A DNA stretch of 64,000 bases from Candidatus Diapherotrites archaeon. Its GTDB lineage: Archaea; Iainarchaeota; Iainarchaeia; Iainarchaeales; 1-14-0-10-31-34. The stretch covers positions 448,637 to 512,636 of the forward strand of contig JBFMAK010000001.1 of NCBI GenBank assembly GCA_040755695.1, read 5' to 3'. Each line of letters starts with the position of its first letter. Position 1 is the first letter of the stretch. Shown here in pieces: positions 1 through 7,611 of the stretch. Both the position numbers and the translations under genes were made by a program. Under the pieces are notes generated by a model that was given only the letters and a program-made list of their open reading frames with translations, was not told the origin of the DNA and searched no databases.

Positions 1-13
1 TTTTTTTTAATAA

Positions 14-88
14 TGGGCCCAGGGAGATTCGAACTCCCGACACTTGGTGTATAAGACCAATGCTCTGACCAGGCTGAGCTATGAGCCC
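14..88 (-). tRNA. tRNA-Ile (anticodon UAU)
   Basis: A complete cloverleaf folds on the minus strand: acceptor GGGCTCA/TGGGCCC with one G-U pair, D arm GCTC/GAGC, anticodon stem TTGGT/ACCAA with loop CTTATAC, and T arm GGGAG/CTCCC with loop TTCGAAT. The discriminator is A and no CCA is encoded. The anticodon reads UAU, so this tRNA should decode Ile AUA directly. Most archaea instead read AUA with a CAU tRNA modified to agmatidine by TiaS; a genomically encoded UAU is known only in a few lineages. No intron is seen. Confidence 0.93.
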
Positions 89-118
89 ACAACAACCGCC
101 ACTGCCGTTGACGTCAGT

Positions 119-147
119 ATACTACCTTCGCATTCGCTCGGTAGTAT
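119..147. other. Stem-loop downstream of tRNA-Ile region
   Basis: Perfect 8-bp inverted repeat ATACTACC/GGTAGTAT with a 13-nt loop that itself repeats TTCGCATTCGC-like words. It lies just upstream of the minus-strand tRNA. It could be a terminator for genes further right or a small repeat. The rest of 89-280 shows no coding signal. Confidence 0.3.
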
Positions 148-283
148 TTGCTTCGCATTAAAATTATAATTTGAAGTATTAATGAATTCGCGGAAAACCT
201 TTTTATTATTATTCAATTTGCCAGAATCAGATGCATTTTCATTGCTGCAGTATTTGTAAATCCCTTCTCATTGTCTCACCTGT

Positions 284-448
284 TCAGTGATGAAGTCTCC
301 TCAGCATGTTTAATCTTCTTCTTTCTCCAAGGCTGATTTTATTTTGCCTTTCAAGTTCTTCCAGCCTTTTAATTTCGTTCAGATTGACTTTTTTTGAGCC
401 CCATTCTCTTGTTCTTCTTTTGGTTACTGTTGCTATAAACCGTCTCAT
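284..448 (-). CDS. Small basic helical protein, 54 aa, unknown
   Basis: An open frame encodes 54 residues starting MRRFIATVTKRR and ending LRRLHH. It is strongly basic with heptad-like leucines (LEELERQ...LGERRRLNMLRRL), which suggests a short helix or coiled coil. The sequence before the ATG has no clear Shine-Dalgarno site, and an in-frame TTG nine bases upstream is an alternative start. Codon choice resembles neighbouring genes. I do not recognise a family; a chance ORF cannot be excluded. Confidence 0.42.
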   Translation of the reverse strand: MRRFIATVTKRRTREWGSKKVNLNEIKRLEELERQNKISLGERRRLNMLRRLHH

Positions 449-562
449 ATCATTCAATAATTTTTTGCTGCAGTGATTTTTTAATTATTGCGGCCTTACA
501 GCTAACTAAAAGAAAAATAAAAAAAGAATCAGTTCAAAAAAAAATTTTTATGTTTTTTTTAT

Positions 563-1108
563 TTATTCTTCGTCTTCGCTGTAAGATTCGTCTTCGCCGC
601 TTGACTCTTCGTCTGAGTATTCCTCTGATTCCTCTCTTGGTTCGTATCTCTTTCTTTCGAATCCGCCTCTGTTACCCCTATTGTATGAGCCTCTGCCCCC
701 GCCATAGCCTCCTCTGCCGTAACCGCCTCTGCCTCTATTTTCAAATCTTCTGGGCCTTGACTGGAATTCCTTTTCTGAGAGATTGTTTTCTGTGTTCACT
801 TCGCTTAATGCTGTCTCTGATTCCTTTATTTCGCCGTATCTGCCTATGTTCATTCTCAGGGAATTCTTGAATAGGGAAGTATAGCCGTTTGCTATAGTGT
901 AGGTTTTGTCTATTTCAATTTTGTCTATGAGGTCGTCCCATAAAGTCAGCAGTATTGCCCCTGAGTCGTCTGCTACCAGAGCCTCTGTGACCTTATGGCT
1001 TGTGTTGTCAAGCTTTGAGGTAACCTCTCTTACCTCGTTCTTTGAGATAACCTTTGCGGTTAACTCCACCCTTTTCTGGAAGGGTCTCAGTTCAGAAATT
1101 TTGTTCAT
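563..1108 (-). CDS. OB-fold single-stranded nucleic acid-binding protein (SSB/RPA-like) with RGG tail
   Basis: Residues 1-100 match the short archaeal OB-fold SSB/SOSS-B pattern (LRPFQKRVELTAKVISK, ALVADDSGAILLTLWDD, IDKTYTIANGYTSLFKNSLRMNIG). Residues about 118-152 form a glycine/arginine RGG-type segment and the last 30 are highly acidic (Ser/Glu/Asp), the usual SSB partner-binding tail. The role inferred is ssDNA protection in replication and repair; RNA binding through RGG is possible. The start is supported by GGAGG eight bases before the ATG. A TATA-like TTTTATA lies about 100 bp upstream, giving a leader. Confidence 0.85.
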   Translation of the reverse strand: MNKISELRPFQKRVELTAKVISKNEVREVTSKLDNTSHKVTEALVADDSGAILLTLWDDLIDKIEIDKTYTIANGYTSLFKNSLRMNIGRYGEIKESETALSEVNTENNLSEKEFQSRPRRFENRGRGGYGRGGYGGGRGSYNRGNRGGFERKRYEPREESEEYSDEESSGEDESYSEDEE

Positions 1109-1300
1109 GTGAAAAATCCTCCGTGAATCATTTCATTTTTTTTAGTGGAAGTGAAATAAAGTTAATTCTTCTTTCAAGAGAAAAGAATCAGTGCTAATTT
1201 CACTCCATTTTATAGAAATAATTGGATGAAAAAGAGTTTAAAAAACCATATGAAGGCAATGCATGAAATGCATATAATAGAATAAAAGAAAAAGAAGAAA

Positions 1301-1322
1301 AAAAGGTTTTTTTCAACCTTTT
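1301..1322 (-). terminator. Intrinsic-type terminator overlapping a stop codon
   Basis: Inverted repeat AAAAGGTT/AACCTTTT with a 6-nt loop begins at the stop codon of the membrane-protein gene, and on the minus strand is followed by a T-rich tract. This fits an archaeal poly-T terminator helped by a hairpin. The rest of the 1109-1300 gap carries the promoter and leader of the OB-fold gene. Confidence 0.45.
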
Positions 1323-2014
1323 TAACTGAAGTCTTTCTTCATGTCATTGGCAAAGGACTTGATGTCTTTCTTGAAAGCCAAGGCAAACGTTATTCCAAAG
1401 ATTACTGCTAATACTACTGCAAAGACCGTGAAAGCAATCTTGAATGCTTCAATCAATATCTGGACATTCTCTACCCCTATTACAAGGCTTAATGCAAGAA
1501 CAACTGAAACGTACATTATGATTATTTCTATTGCCAGGCCAAGATAGTTCTTGTAGGTGTAAGATGTCTTGTCAACCTGGTTCCTGCAGTATCTTGCCAC
1601 AATGAAACCCAATGCCATGAAAAGCCCTGCTGCCAGAATACTTGGAATATAGTACACCAAGTACGAGAAGAATGTGCTGAGCACTTGCACGTTAACTGCA
1701 ATCACCGAAAGACCTCCTGCAAGGAACAATGCTATAGTGTACCATTTCACTATTGTTCCAACTATCGCAGAGAAAGGCACGCCGCCTAGCACTGGCATTA
1801 GATTGTGTTCGTGGAACCAGTCGTCAACCTTGAGAGCCACCAGAACCCTTACAACTATCTCTTTCAGTATTCTTCCAATAATCCATCCTATTATTAAGAG
1901 AATGATTATTGCAAGAATTCCTAGAACATAGAAGAAGAATGAATTTACTAATTCTGTTGCTGCCTGTATTATTGAATTCCCTAGTCCGTTTAAGGTCCCG
2001 TCCACCAAAACCAT
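1322..2014 (-). CDS. Membrane protein with conserved TM helix repeats (mechanosensitive-channel-associated type)
   Basis: A 230-aa protein with about five hydrophobic helices near residues 28-50, 80-108, 118-142, 155-180 and 190-212. The pattern IIGWIIGRILKEIVVRVL followed by a charged linker and VGTIVKWYTIALFLAGGL matches the conserved TM-helix family (PF05552-like, CmpX-type) found with or next to MscS channels. No MscS beta domain follows, so it is not a complete MscS. The likely role is membrane stress response, which is inferred. It ends in a basic tail. Confidence 0.7.
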   Translation of the reverse strand: MVLVDGTLNGLGNSIIQAATELVNSFFFYVLGILAIIILLIIGWIIGRILKEIVVRVLVALKVDDWFHEHNLMPVLGGVPFSAIVGTIVKWYTIALFLAGGLSVIAVNVQVLSTFFSYLVYYIPSILAAGLFMALGFIVARYCRNQVDKTSYTYKNYLGLAIEIIIMYVSVVLALSLVIGVENVQILIEAFKIAFTVFAVVLAVIFGITFALAFKKDIKSFANDMKKDFS

Positions 2015-2041
2015 TTTGAGATCACCAATAATAAGTCTGCT

Positions 2042-2581
2042 TTACTCTTTATAAATCTTTTCCATTAACTTGAGAATTTTTCTATGTAAAGCTTTTTTTG
2101 TGGAATTATTCTGCAAAACAAAACCAGCTTTATTGATTGCCTTATGGAGGCCTTTCCTCTTTTTGTCTCTTTCATCTCTTTCCCTGAACTTTCTCAAATT
2201 AATTTTTTTTATTGCCTGCTGCCTCTTGAACCTTTTCTGCAGTGGAGCAGTAACAGCAACCACAAAAACATTCCTTAATTTCCTCTTGAAGAATTCTATT
2301 TCCTCTAGGGACCTTGCCCCAGTGATAACGCAGTTCCTTCTCTTATCAATCTTCCCGTAAACCATTTTTGCAATTGCATCCATTCCCTTCTTCTCCCTTA
2401 ACTCATCTCCGTAAGAGCTCAGCATCTCCTTTGTCTGCGGCAGGCCTTTTTTCTTTAATTCCTCTTTGATGAAGTCACTCATGACATATTTCTTAAAATT
2501 AAATTCCTTCACCAGAAAGTCTGCGGTAGTGTCTTTTCCGCTCCTTGCAAACCCGGCCAAAATAATCGCAATATTTTTCAT
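2042..2581 (-). CDS. P-loop nucleotide kinase, dephospho-CoA kinase-like AAA family
   Basis: The 179-aa protein begins with a Walker A motif GFARSGKDT at residues 10-18 (GxxxxGKD/T), then SDFIKEELKKKG and a second strand NCVITGARSLEEIEFF typical of the archaeal dephospho-CoA kinase-like/NMP kinase group. The LID region is rich in Arg and Lys (FRERDERDKKRKG). The substrate is unknown; archaeal members are often called dephospho-CoA kinase or deoxynucleotide kinase without proof. It starts near an AT-rich promoter facing the ArsR gene. Confidence 0.72.
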   Translation of the reverse strand: MKNIAIILAGFARSGKDTTADFLVKEFNFKKYVMSDFIKEELKKKGLPQTKEMLSSYGDELREKKGMDAIAKMVYGKIDKRRNCVITGARSLEEIEFFKRKLRNVFVVAVTAPLQKRFKRQQAIKKINLRKFRERDERDKKRKGLHKAINKAGFVLQNNSTKKALHRKILKLMEKIYKE

Positions 2582-2664
2582 ACCAAAATAATTTAGTTTA
2601 ACAATTTATTAAATGATGCCGTTTCCTGCTAAAGGCAAGAGAAGAAAGCGGAAGGTTTAAAATA

Positions 2665-2688
2665 ATATGTGAATTATAATTCACATAT
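2665..2688. promoter_or_regulatory. 24-bp perfect palindrome, ArsR operator candidate
   Basis: ATATGTGAATTA and its mirror form an uninterrupted 24-bp palindrome ending on the ATG of the ArsR gene. A TATA-like TTTAAAATAA lies at 2655-2664, so the palindrome covers the predicted transcription start about 25 bp downstream. A dimeric HTH repressor bound there would block transcription, which suggests autoregulation. Confidence 0.7.
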
Positions 2689-2980
2689 GAGGAATGCCTG
2701 TTATTTGTTTTTTGAGACTTTGGCTACAAAACTGAAAGCCGACATAATAACCGCATTAAAAGGGAATCCATTAACTGTCAATGAATTATCAAGACAGCTT
2801 AAACAGGAGAGGAGCAAGGTTTCTCATGCTCTGATTTCGTTACGCGAATGCGGTTTCGTTGAATTCAAAAAAGAAGGCAGGAATAGAATATATTCTCTAA
2901 ACAAAAAAACCATCTTGCCTCTCTTGAATTTGGTTGAAAAGCATGTTAAAAGATACTGTAAGATTTGCAGGAAAAGTTAG
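2687..2980 (+). CDS. ArsR/HTH-family transcriptional regulator
   Basis: A winged-helix protein of 97 aa. LATKLKADIITALKGNPLTVNELSRQLKQERSKVSHALISLRECGFVEFKKEGRNRIYSL is a clear ArsR-type HTH and wing, and the C-terminus carries CKICRK, a possible metal or redox thiol pair. I prefer the ATG at 2687 over the upstream GTG at 2669, because 2687 lies about 25 bp from the TATA box (leaderless) and the GTG lies inside the palindrome. The gene ends 14 bp before the hemerythrin genes and probably controls them. Confidence 0.85.
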   Translation: MRNACYLFFETLATKLKADIITALKGNPLTVNELSRQLKQERSKVSHALISLRECGFVEFKKEGRNRIYSLNKKTILPLLNLVEKHVKRYCKICRKS

Positions 2981-2994
2981 GGGGGCAACAAAAA

Positions 2995-3981
2995 ATGAAT
3001 AATACAATTAATTTGGATTTAAGGAAAATGATGCCTTTTAAAAGGCATACAAAAATTCTTGAAACATGGAATAATTTAAAGGAAGGACAAACACTAAGAA
3101 TAATTAACGATCACGAGCCAAAACCCCTGCATTACCTGTTCCAAGCAGAATTCAAAGGTCAATTTGAATGGAATTATGAGCAGAAAGGCCCCAAAGACTG
3201 GGTTTTTAAAATCAAGAAAATACCAAAACAAAAAGACAAAAAAAAAGAAATCAAAGAATTGCTGAAAAAATTTCATTCAAAAAAAGCAGGGGTCAAAGAA
3301 TTAAAAAAGAAAGGAAGAAGAATCCTCAAAGAGATTTCTCCAACAGACCTAGCCTTGCTGGAACAGGAAATGATTCAAGAAGGCACTACAAGAGAAGAGA
3401 TGAGAAGGTTGTGCGATGTTCATTTAGAGCTAATGAAGGACAGCATTAAAAAACCTAAAGTAAAATTAAAGGCAGGCCATCCAGTTCATACCCTAACTGA
3501 AGAGCATAAAATAATACTAAAATTCATTCAAAAACTAAAGCGTGTAACTAATTTACTTAAATCTGTAAAAGACTTCAGCAAGGCAAAAAAAGAAATTGAA
3601 TTATTGAAGCACATTGCAGTTCATTTGATTGAATCCGAAAGGCATCATCAAAGAGAAGAAGAAGCCTTGTTTCCTGAATTAGAAAGATATGGGGTTACAG
3701 AGCCCCCTGAAATAATGCGGGAAGAGCACCTTAACCTTAAGGCAAAAAAGAAATTATTAGAGAAAATTGCAAAACAAAACACAAAAATGCCTTACCCAGA
3801 TTTCTTAAATAAATTAATTGAAACTTCAGGGTATTTAGTGCAAGAACTGCCCAACCACATTTACAAGGAAGACAACATTCTCTATCCAATGGCACTCCAG
3901 GTAATCCCTGAAAAGGAATGGAGTAAAATCAAAAAGAAATGCGATACAATAGGCTACTGCTGTTTTACCCCTAAATCTTGA
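2995..3981 (+). CDS. DUF2249-DUF438-hemerythrin (HHE) fusion protein
   Basis: Three parts in order. Residues 1-70 (LDLRKMMPFKRHTKILETW...LRIINDHEPKPL) look like DUF2249. Residues about 80-145 (IKELLKKFHSKKAGVKELK...TTREEMRRLCDVHLELM) look like DUF438. The C-terminal half is a hemerythrin-like four-helix bundle with His/Glu ligand candidates in TEEHKIILKF, ERHHQREEEALFPELE, MREEHLNLK and PNHIYKEDNILYP. Such proteins bind a di-iron centre and sense or handle O2 or NO. GGGGGG eight bases upstream supports this ATG. It overlaps the next gene by a few bases or abuts it, depending on that start. Confidence 0.82.
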   Translation: MNNTINLDLRKMMPFKRHTKILETWNNLKEGQTLRIINDHEPKPLHYLFQAEFKGQFEWNYEQKGPKDWVFKIKKIPKQKDKKKEIKELLKKFHSKKAGVKELKKKGRRILKEISPTDLALLEQEMIQEGTTREEMRRLCDVHLELMKDSIKKPKVKLKAGHPVHTLTEEHKIILKFIQKLKRVTNLLKSVKDFSKAKKEIELLKHIAVHLIESERHHQREEEALFPELERYGVTEPPEIMREEHLNLKAKKKLLEKIAKQNTKMPYPDFLNKLIETSGYLVQELPNHIYKEDNILYPMALQVIPEKEWSKIKKKCDTIGYCCFTPKS

Positions 3982-3992
3982 AGTGGAAGAAA

Positions 3993-4454
3993 ATGAGGGA
4001 CAGAAATCCAACACAAGTTTTAAGGAAAGAGCACGAAAAAGTACTTAAGATACTTGACGAATTAGAGGAAAGCACAGAGAAGAGAGACCTTAATAATTCA
4101 AGCAAAAACATTGCTGTGCTAGAAAAGGAATTTGAAAAGCATTCATTGAACAAAGAAGAAAAAGCATTGTTTCCGGAATTTGAGAAATTTGTTCCAAGGG
4201 AAGGCGGCCCAACAGGCGTAATGATTTTAGAGCACCAAGAACTGGTTGAATCAATTAAAAATTTTAAAGATGCAATTAAATTGAATGACCCCAAAAAATT
4301 GAATGAAATAGGAAGCCATATAATCTCTCTTCTTAGACAGCACATAGACAAAGAAAACGCCATGCTATTCACGATGGCTGAAATGCACCTTAACAGCAAA
4401 CAAAAAGAATTCATATTAAAGAAGTTTAAAAAAATTGATTCGGGAAAAAGATGA
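3993..4454 (+). CDS. Hemerythrin HHE domain protein
   Basis: A single-domain hemerythrin-like protein of 153 aa: VLRKEHEKVLKILDEL, EKHSLNKEEKALFPEFEKF, MILEHQELVESI and LRQHIDKENAMLFTMAEMHL supply the expected His/Glu di-iron ligands. A TTG at 3978 inside the previous gene is an alternative start; the ATG at 3993 follows GTGGAAGAAA. It lies directly downstream of the DUF438 protein and is presumably co-transcribed from the ArsR promoter. Likely O2/NO binding or iron repair, inferred from the family. Confidence 0.82.
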   Translation: MRDRNPTQVLRKEHEKVLKILDELEESTEKRDLNNSSKNIAVLEKEFEKHSLNKEEKALFPEFEKFVPREGGPTGVMILEHQELVESIKNFKDAIKLNDPKKLNEIGSHIISLLRQHIDKENAMLFTMAEMHLNSKQKEFILKKFKKIDSGKR

Positions 4455-4458
4455 TGCA

Positions 4459-4731
4459 ATGCCTTCACTTGAAAAACACATTGAATTAAGCTTTAAGAGA
4501 ACAGGAAGAGAGCACAGAGAAGTCCACGAATGGCTTGACGGAAGAAAATTGAGCGCAAAAGAAAGGATTGAAAGGCATGACATCGCCAATATTCCAAAGT
4601 TTTTGCCAGCAGTTGAAAAGCAATTCGGAAGAGAAGGAGTAAAAGAATACTTGCAGCACATAAAAGACGACTACGATAAATCTATTCTTTTGTTATTTCT
4701 CGGAAAAATCAGAAAGCTCAAGTTGTGGTAA
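4459..4731 (+). CDS. Conserved small archaeal protein, 90 aa, function unknown
   Basis: MPSLEKHIELSFKRTG...HREVHEWLDG...RIERHDIANIPKFLPAVEKQFG...EYLQHIKDDYD has the look of a conserved soluble helical protein with several His and Asp/Glu residues (HREVHEW, ERHD, QHIKDD) that could bind a metal. I recall similar hypothetical proteins in archaea but assign no name. The ATG at 4459 is preferred over TTG 4435, which sits inside the hemerythrin gene. As the fourth gene of the ArsR/hemerythrin run, it may share its regulation. Confidence 0.68.
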   Translation: MPSLEKHIELSFKRTGREHREVHEWLDGRKLSAKERIERHDIANIPKFLPAVEKQFGREGVKEYLQHIKDDYDKSILLLFLGKIRKLKLW

Positions 4732-4811
4732 AACTCCATGTCAACTCCATAACTCATAAAATACAGTAATTTAATTAAATTAATCAATTAAAAAATGATA
4801 AGTGAACTGGA

Positions 4812-5753
4812 ATGAAGCAAGTGCATCAAATCAATTGCTGGAAAGGAATGACTGCAAACGAATTAACAAAAGAGATGAGCGCTTCAGGAGTCTTCGGCGC
4901 AGGAGCCTTAGGCAGGGCAATTGACATTTACGAGAAAATGATTCTGGACCAAAACTGCAGGAAATTTTTAGGCTTTGCCGGGGCATTGGTGCCTGGAGGC
5001 ATGAAGAACCTGATAGTTGAATTAATTGAAGAGCGCTGGGCTGATGTTGCAGTAACAACCGGCGCCAATTTGACGCATGACTTGATTGAAGCATTAGGCC
5101 ACAAGCACTTGCGAGGGGAAAGCAGTGCAAGCGACGCAGAACTGAACAGGAAGGGCCTGAACAGAATATATAATTCATTAATGCCAAAAAAGGTTTACGT
5201 TGACTTGGAGAAGTTCTGCTTCAAGGTATTTGACGGGCTGCCCTCAAAAAAATTGAGTATAAGGGAATTGCTGCAAAGAATAGGAGAAGAAATTCCAGAA
5301 AACAAAAAAAACAAGTCAATTTTGAGCTCTTGTTACAAAAAAAAGACCCCGTTATTTTGCCCTGCCCTCGCAGACTCAGGCATTGGGCTGATGATATGGT
5401 CTTATTCCCTCAAGCACGAATTGAACGTTGACGCATTCCTGGACTTAAAGGAAATGCTTGAATTATGCTGGCCCCAGAAAAAAGACCTTGCATTAGGCGC
5501 AGTAATCCTTGGAGGAGGCGTCCCAAAGAACTTTATTGCGCAAAGCTTCCAGTTCTCTCCGCGCAAGGCAATGTACGCAGTCCAAATCACAATGGACAGA
5601 CCAGAACATGGAGGCAGCAGCGGAGCAGAATTAAGGGAAGCCATCTCCTGGGGGAAGCTGGACAAGAAAGCAGAATTCCAGGACGTAATCTGCGACGCAA
5701 CAATCGCTTTGCCTTTAATGCTTGCAGCGCTGAAAGAGAGAATCAGGAAATAA
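4812..5753 (+). CDS. dys: Deoxyhypusine synthase
   Basis: A 313-aa NAD-dependent enzyme that transfers the aminobutyl group of spermidine to a lysine of aIF5A, the first step of hypusine formation. Family marks: the opening SGVFGAGALGRAIDIYEKMI, the NAD-site GGGVPKNFI, and EHGGSSGAELREAISWGKL, whose Lys (about residue 282) is the covalent-imine lysine of the family. Length matches archaeal enzymes. It starts after an AT-rich promoter and is convergent with Sec61-beta. Confidence 0.95.
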   Translation: MKQVHQINCWKGMTANELTKEMSASGVFGAGALGRAIDIYEKMILDQNCRKFLGFAGALVPGGMKNLIVELIEERWADVAVTTGANLTHDLIEALGHKHLRGESSASDAELNRKGLNRIYNSLMPKKVYVDLEKFCFKVFDGLPSKKLSIRELLQRIGEEIPENKKNKSILSSCYKKKTPLFCPALADSGIGLMIWSYSLKHELNVDAFLDLKEMLELCWPQKKDLALGAVILGGGVPKNFIAQSFQFSPRKAMYAVQITMDRPEHGGSSGAELREAISWGKLDKKAEFQDVICDATIALPLMLAALKERIRK

Positions 5754-5762
5754 AATAATTGT

Positions 5763-5930
5763 TCAGCTCATCAGCTTTATTGCTATTACTACAATTATTA
5801 GTACAATGCTTACTCCAACCACAAATTCTGGGGTTAACTTTGGGCCCCCGGTGTCCACGTCAAAGAATCGCATTATTCCGACTGCAGAACTCGGCCCAGA
5901 AACTCCAGGGCCTCGCTGAAATTTAACCAT
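5763..5930 (-). CDS. Preprotein translocase subunit Sec61-beta (SecG-like)
   Basis: A 55-aa protein with the archaeal Sec61-beta plan: a flexible Ser/Gly-rich N-terminus (GPSSAVGIMRFFDVD), the conserved LTPEFVVG stretch, then one C-terminal transmembrane helix (VSIVLIIVVIAIKLM). It is the small tail-anchored subunit of SecYE. The gene is easily missed because of its size. It converges with deoxyhypusine synthase; its promoter region (5931-6010) is shared with the divergent membrane protein. Confidence 0.85.
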   Translation of the reverse strand: MVKFQRGPGVSGPSSAVGIMRFFDVDTGGPKLTPEFVVGVSIVLIIVVIAIKLMS

Positions 5931-6031
5931 AAAAAAACACTCTTTTTTGCTTAATTAATTGTTTTAATAATAAACTATTTAAATACATAAAATTAAATTA
6001 CTTACTATCACAATTGGAAAAGGAATTGAAA

Positions 6032-6943
6032 ATGAAAGAGGAAGCTGTAAGAAGATACACTAAGGATGCAATCCATATTGTGATATTGCTCGCCCTGCTT
6101 TTCCTGTTGCTTGGAATCCTCACCTGGACTGGAGTAATGAGATGCAATCAAGTGCCTGCATGGTGTGGCATTTATTACGCAATAATGGGAGAGCCTAAAG
6201 TTCTCATAGTGTACAGCGGTTCAGGTTTGGGAGACGCATTCAAACTGCAGAAGGCAATGGCTGACCCTCAAAGATTAGGCGTTCACCCTTATGTAGTGAA
6301 TGCAGACAACATAGGCTTAGGCAACCTGAAGGAATACCAGTTAGTTATTGTTACCAACGCAAAAAAATTGAGTACTGAACAAATTAAGACTTTCATTAAT
6401 TATTACCTGCAGGGAGGCAGGATTGTCTGGACTGGAGACGCAGGAACAGAATTAACTGAAGGAGACTCTTATGCCTACAAGGACGAACTGCAAGTAGGAG
6501 ACAAGCACGAAATAATCGGCCCTTGGGCTAGAATGGACGGCAATAATGCAATAAGGCTGGATTACATGCTTTCAGCTGAATTCCTTTCAACTTACTGCGA
6601 GGCAAAAGACTGTAAGGGGAAAGTTCCATGGATTGGAAGGCTGGAGAAGACCCCAGGAAAAGAGCACAGGTTAGTTGAAGGATTAAGTCCAGACTTCCCC
6701 TTGTACGGAGACATTGCTTTAGTAAGGCAGGTTCAAGGCGACAACACAAAAACAGTCCTCACAGTGAACGCTTTAAGCGTAATAATCTCCAAGGACGGAG
6801 AAGACTTAGGGAAAGAGTTCCCTGTGATAATCACAAGCGGTTTAGGGGAGAGAGTGGCATACTATGCAATTCCACTGGAAACCCTTGCAGACAGAAACCA
6901 ATTCCACTTGCTCGGAAAAATGTATTATGGCATGATACAGTAA
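6032..6943 (+). CDS. Membrane-anchored protein with ThuA/glutamine amidotransferase-like domain
   Basis: One N-terminal TM helix (IHIVILLALLFLLLGILTW, about residues 13-32), then an extracytoplasmic domain. Its strands PKVLIVYSGSGLGDAF, YQLVIVTNAKKLSTEQI and INYYLQGGRIVWTGDAG resemble the flavodoxin-like fold of ThuA/type 1 GATase-like domains. No catalytic Cys-His-Glu triad is evident, so a binding rather than catalytic role is likely. A TTG start at 6014 is possible. A TATA-like TTTAAATA lies at 5978-5985. Confidence 0.6.
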   Translation: MKEEAVRRYTKDAIHIVILLALLFLLLGILTWTGVMRCNQVPAWCGIYYAIMGEPKVLIVYSGSGLGDAFKLQKAMADPQRLGVHPYVVNADNIGLGNLKEYQLVIVTNAKKLSTEQIKTFINYYLQGGRIVWTGDAGTELTEGDSYAYKDELQVGDKHEIIGPWARMDGNNAIRLDYMLSAEFLSTYCEAKDCKGKVPWIGRLEKTPGKEHRLVEGLSPDFPLYGDIALVRQVQGDNTKTVLTVNALSVIISKDGEDLGKEFPVIITSGLGERVAYYAIPLETLADRNQFHLLGKMYYGMIQ

Positions 6944-6945
6944 AA

Positions 6946-7299
6946 CTAATTCTTTCGTTCGTATTTTTTTAATAATTGATTAATTTTTTTAATAAGGCTT
7001 TTTCTCCAGTCACGCTCTAATTGTGTTTTAATAAATTTGATTAACGATCTGTCCTCTTTTGATAACTTTATTTTCTCTAATTTTTTGCACTTGCCTAAAA
7101 TTTCAAAATCCTTATCTAGCGATAAAACATATTTTCTTTTTTCAATTGGGCTTACCTTAAAATTTTTGGTTAATTTTTGTTTTCTTTCTTTGAGCAGTTT
7201 CTGGTATGTTTTATCCTTTTCTAGAATTTTTATGAGGCTTTCTCCTTTATACCCTAAACTAAAATAGCGATCTTCAATTTGTTGCAAAGACTTCTTCAT
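6946..7299 (-). CDS. Lysine-rich hypothetical protein, 117 aa
   Basis: A 117-aa, very basic, helical protein (SLQQIEDRYFSLGYKGESLIKILEKDKTY..., ending INQLLKKYERKN). It is convergent with the ThuA-like gene, with two bases between stops. I recognise no family. Its Lys/Ile/Leu-rich composition is more AT-biased than its left neighbours, and it borders the accessory stretch that runs to about 9.4 kb. Confidence 0.6.
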   Translation of the reverse strand: MKKSLQQIEDRYFSLGYKGESLIKILEKDKTYQKLLKERKQKLTKNFKVSPIEKRKYVLSLDKDFEILGKCKKLEKIKLSKEDRSLIKFIKTQLERDWRKSLIKKINQLLKKYERKN

Positions 7300-7611
7300 T
7301 TAAGGCGCTTCCAATAAAAAGGCTCAGGGTTGAGTTAAGTCTTCACAGGCTTGCGCCTCAGAAGGTGTTAACCTCATCATCGCCGTAAAATTGGTAGGTG
7401 TTAGCACCTTTAAAGAATATTGTTGCGGTTAGCTGAAATCCTCGTTGAAATCTTGAAATCTGTCTACATTTTATACGAACTATTGCAAATTAAAGAGCAA
7501 ACTTTGTATGCGGAAAAATGCAAAAATTTGGTTTTGTCCAAAAAAGTAAATTTTGTCCAAAAGTTTGGACAAACAACAGTTAGACTGATGATTTACAGAT
7601 ATCTTATCAGC
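7300..7611. other. Non-coding stretch, probably decayed sequence
   Basis: I see no convincing gene here. The 69-codon plus-strand frame at 7420-7629 has no ribosome site or family match and runs into the dehydrogenase gene. A short open piece around 7345-7430 (reading GVNLIIAVKLVGVSTF) may be a relic. A hairpin AGGTG/CACCT sits near 7400. Confidence 0.4.
7533..7573. promoter_or_regulatory. Operator-like inverted repeat with extra half-site
   Basis: TTTGTCCAAA and TTTGGACAAA form a perfect 10-bp inverted repeat with a 2-nt spacer (7552-7573), and an identical half-site TTTGTCCAAA lies 19 bp upstream (7533-7542). The half-site spacing near two helical turns suggests cooperative protein binding rather than only an RNA hairpin. 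A role as terminator for the minus-strand operon is an alternative. Confidence 0.45.
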
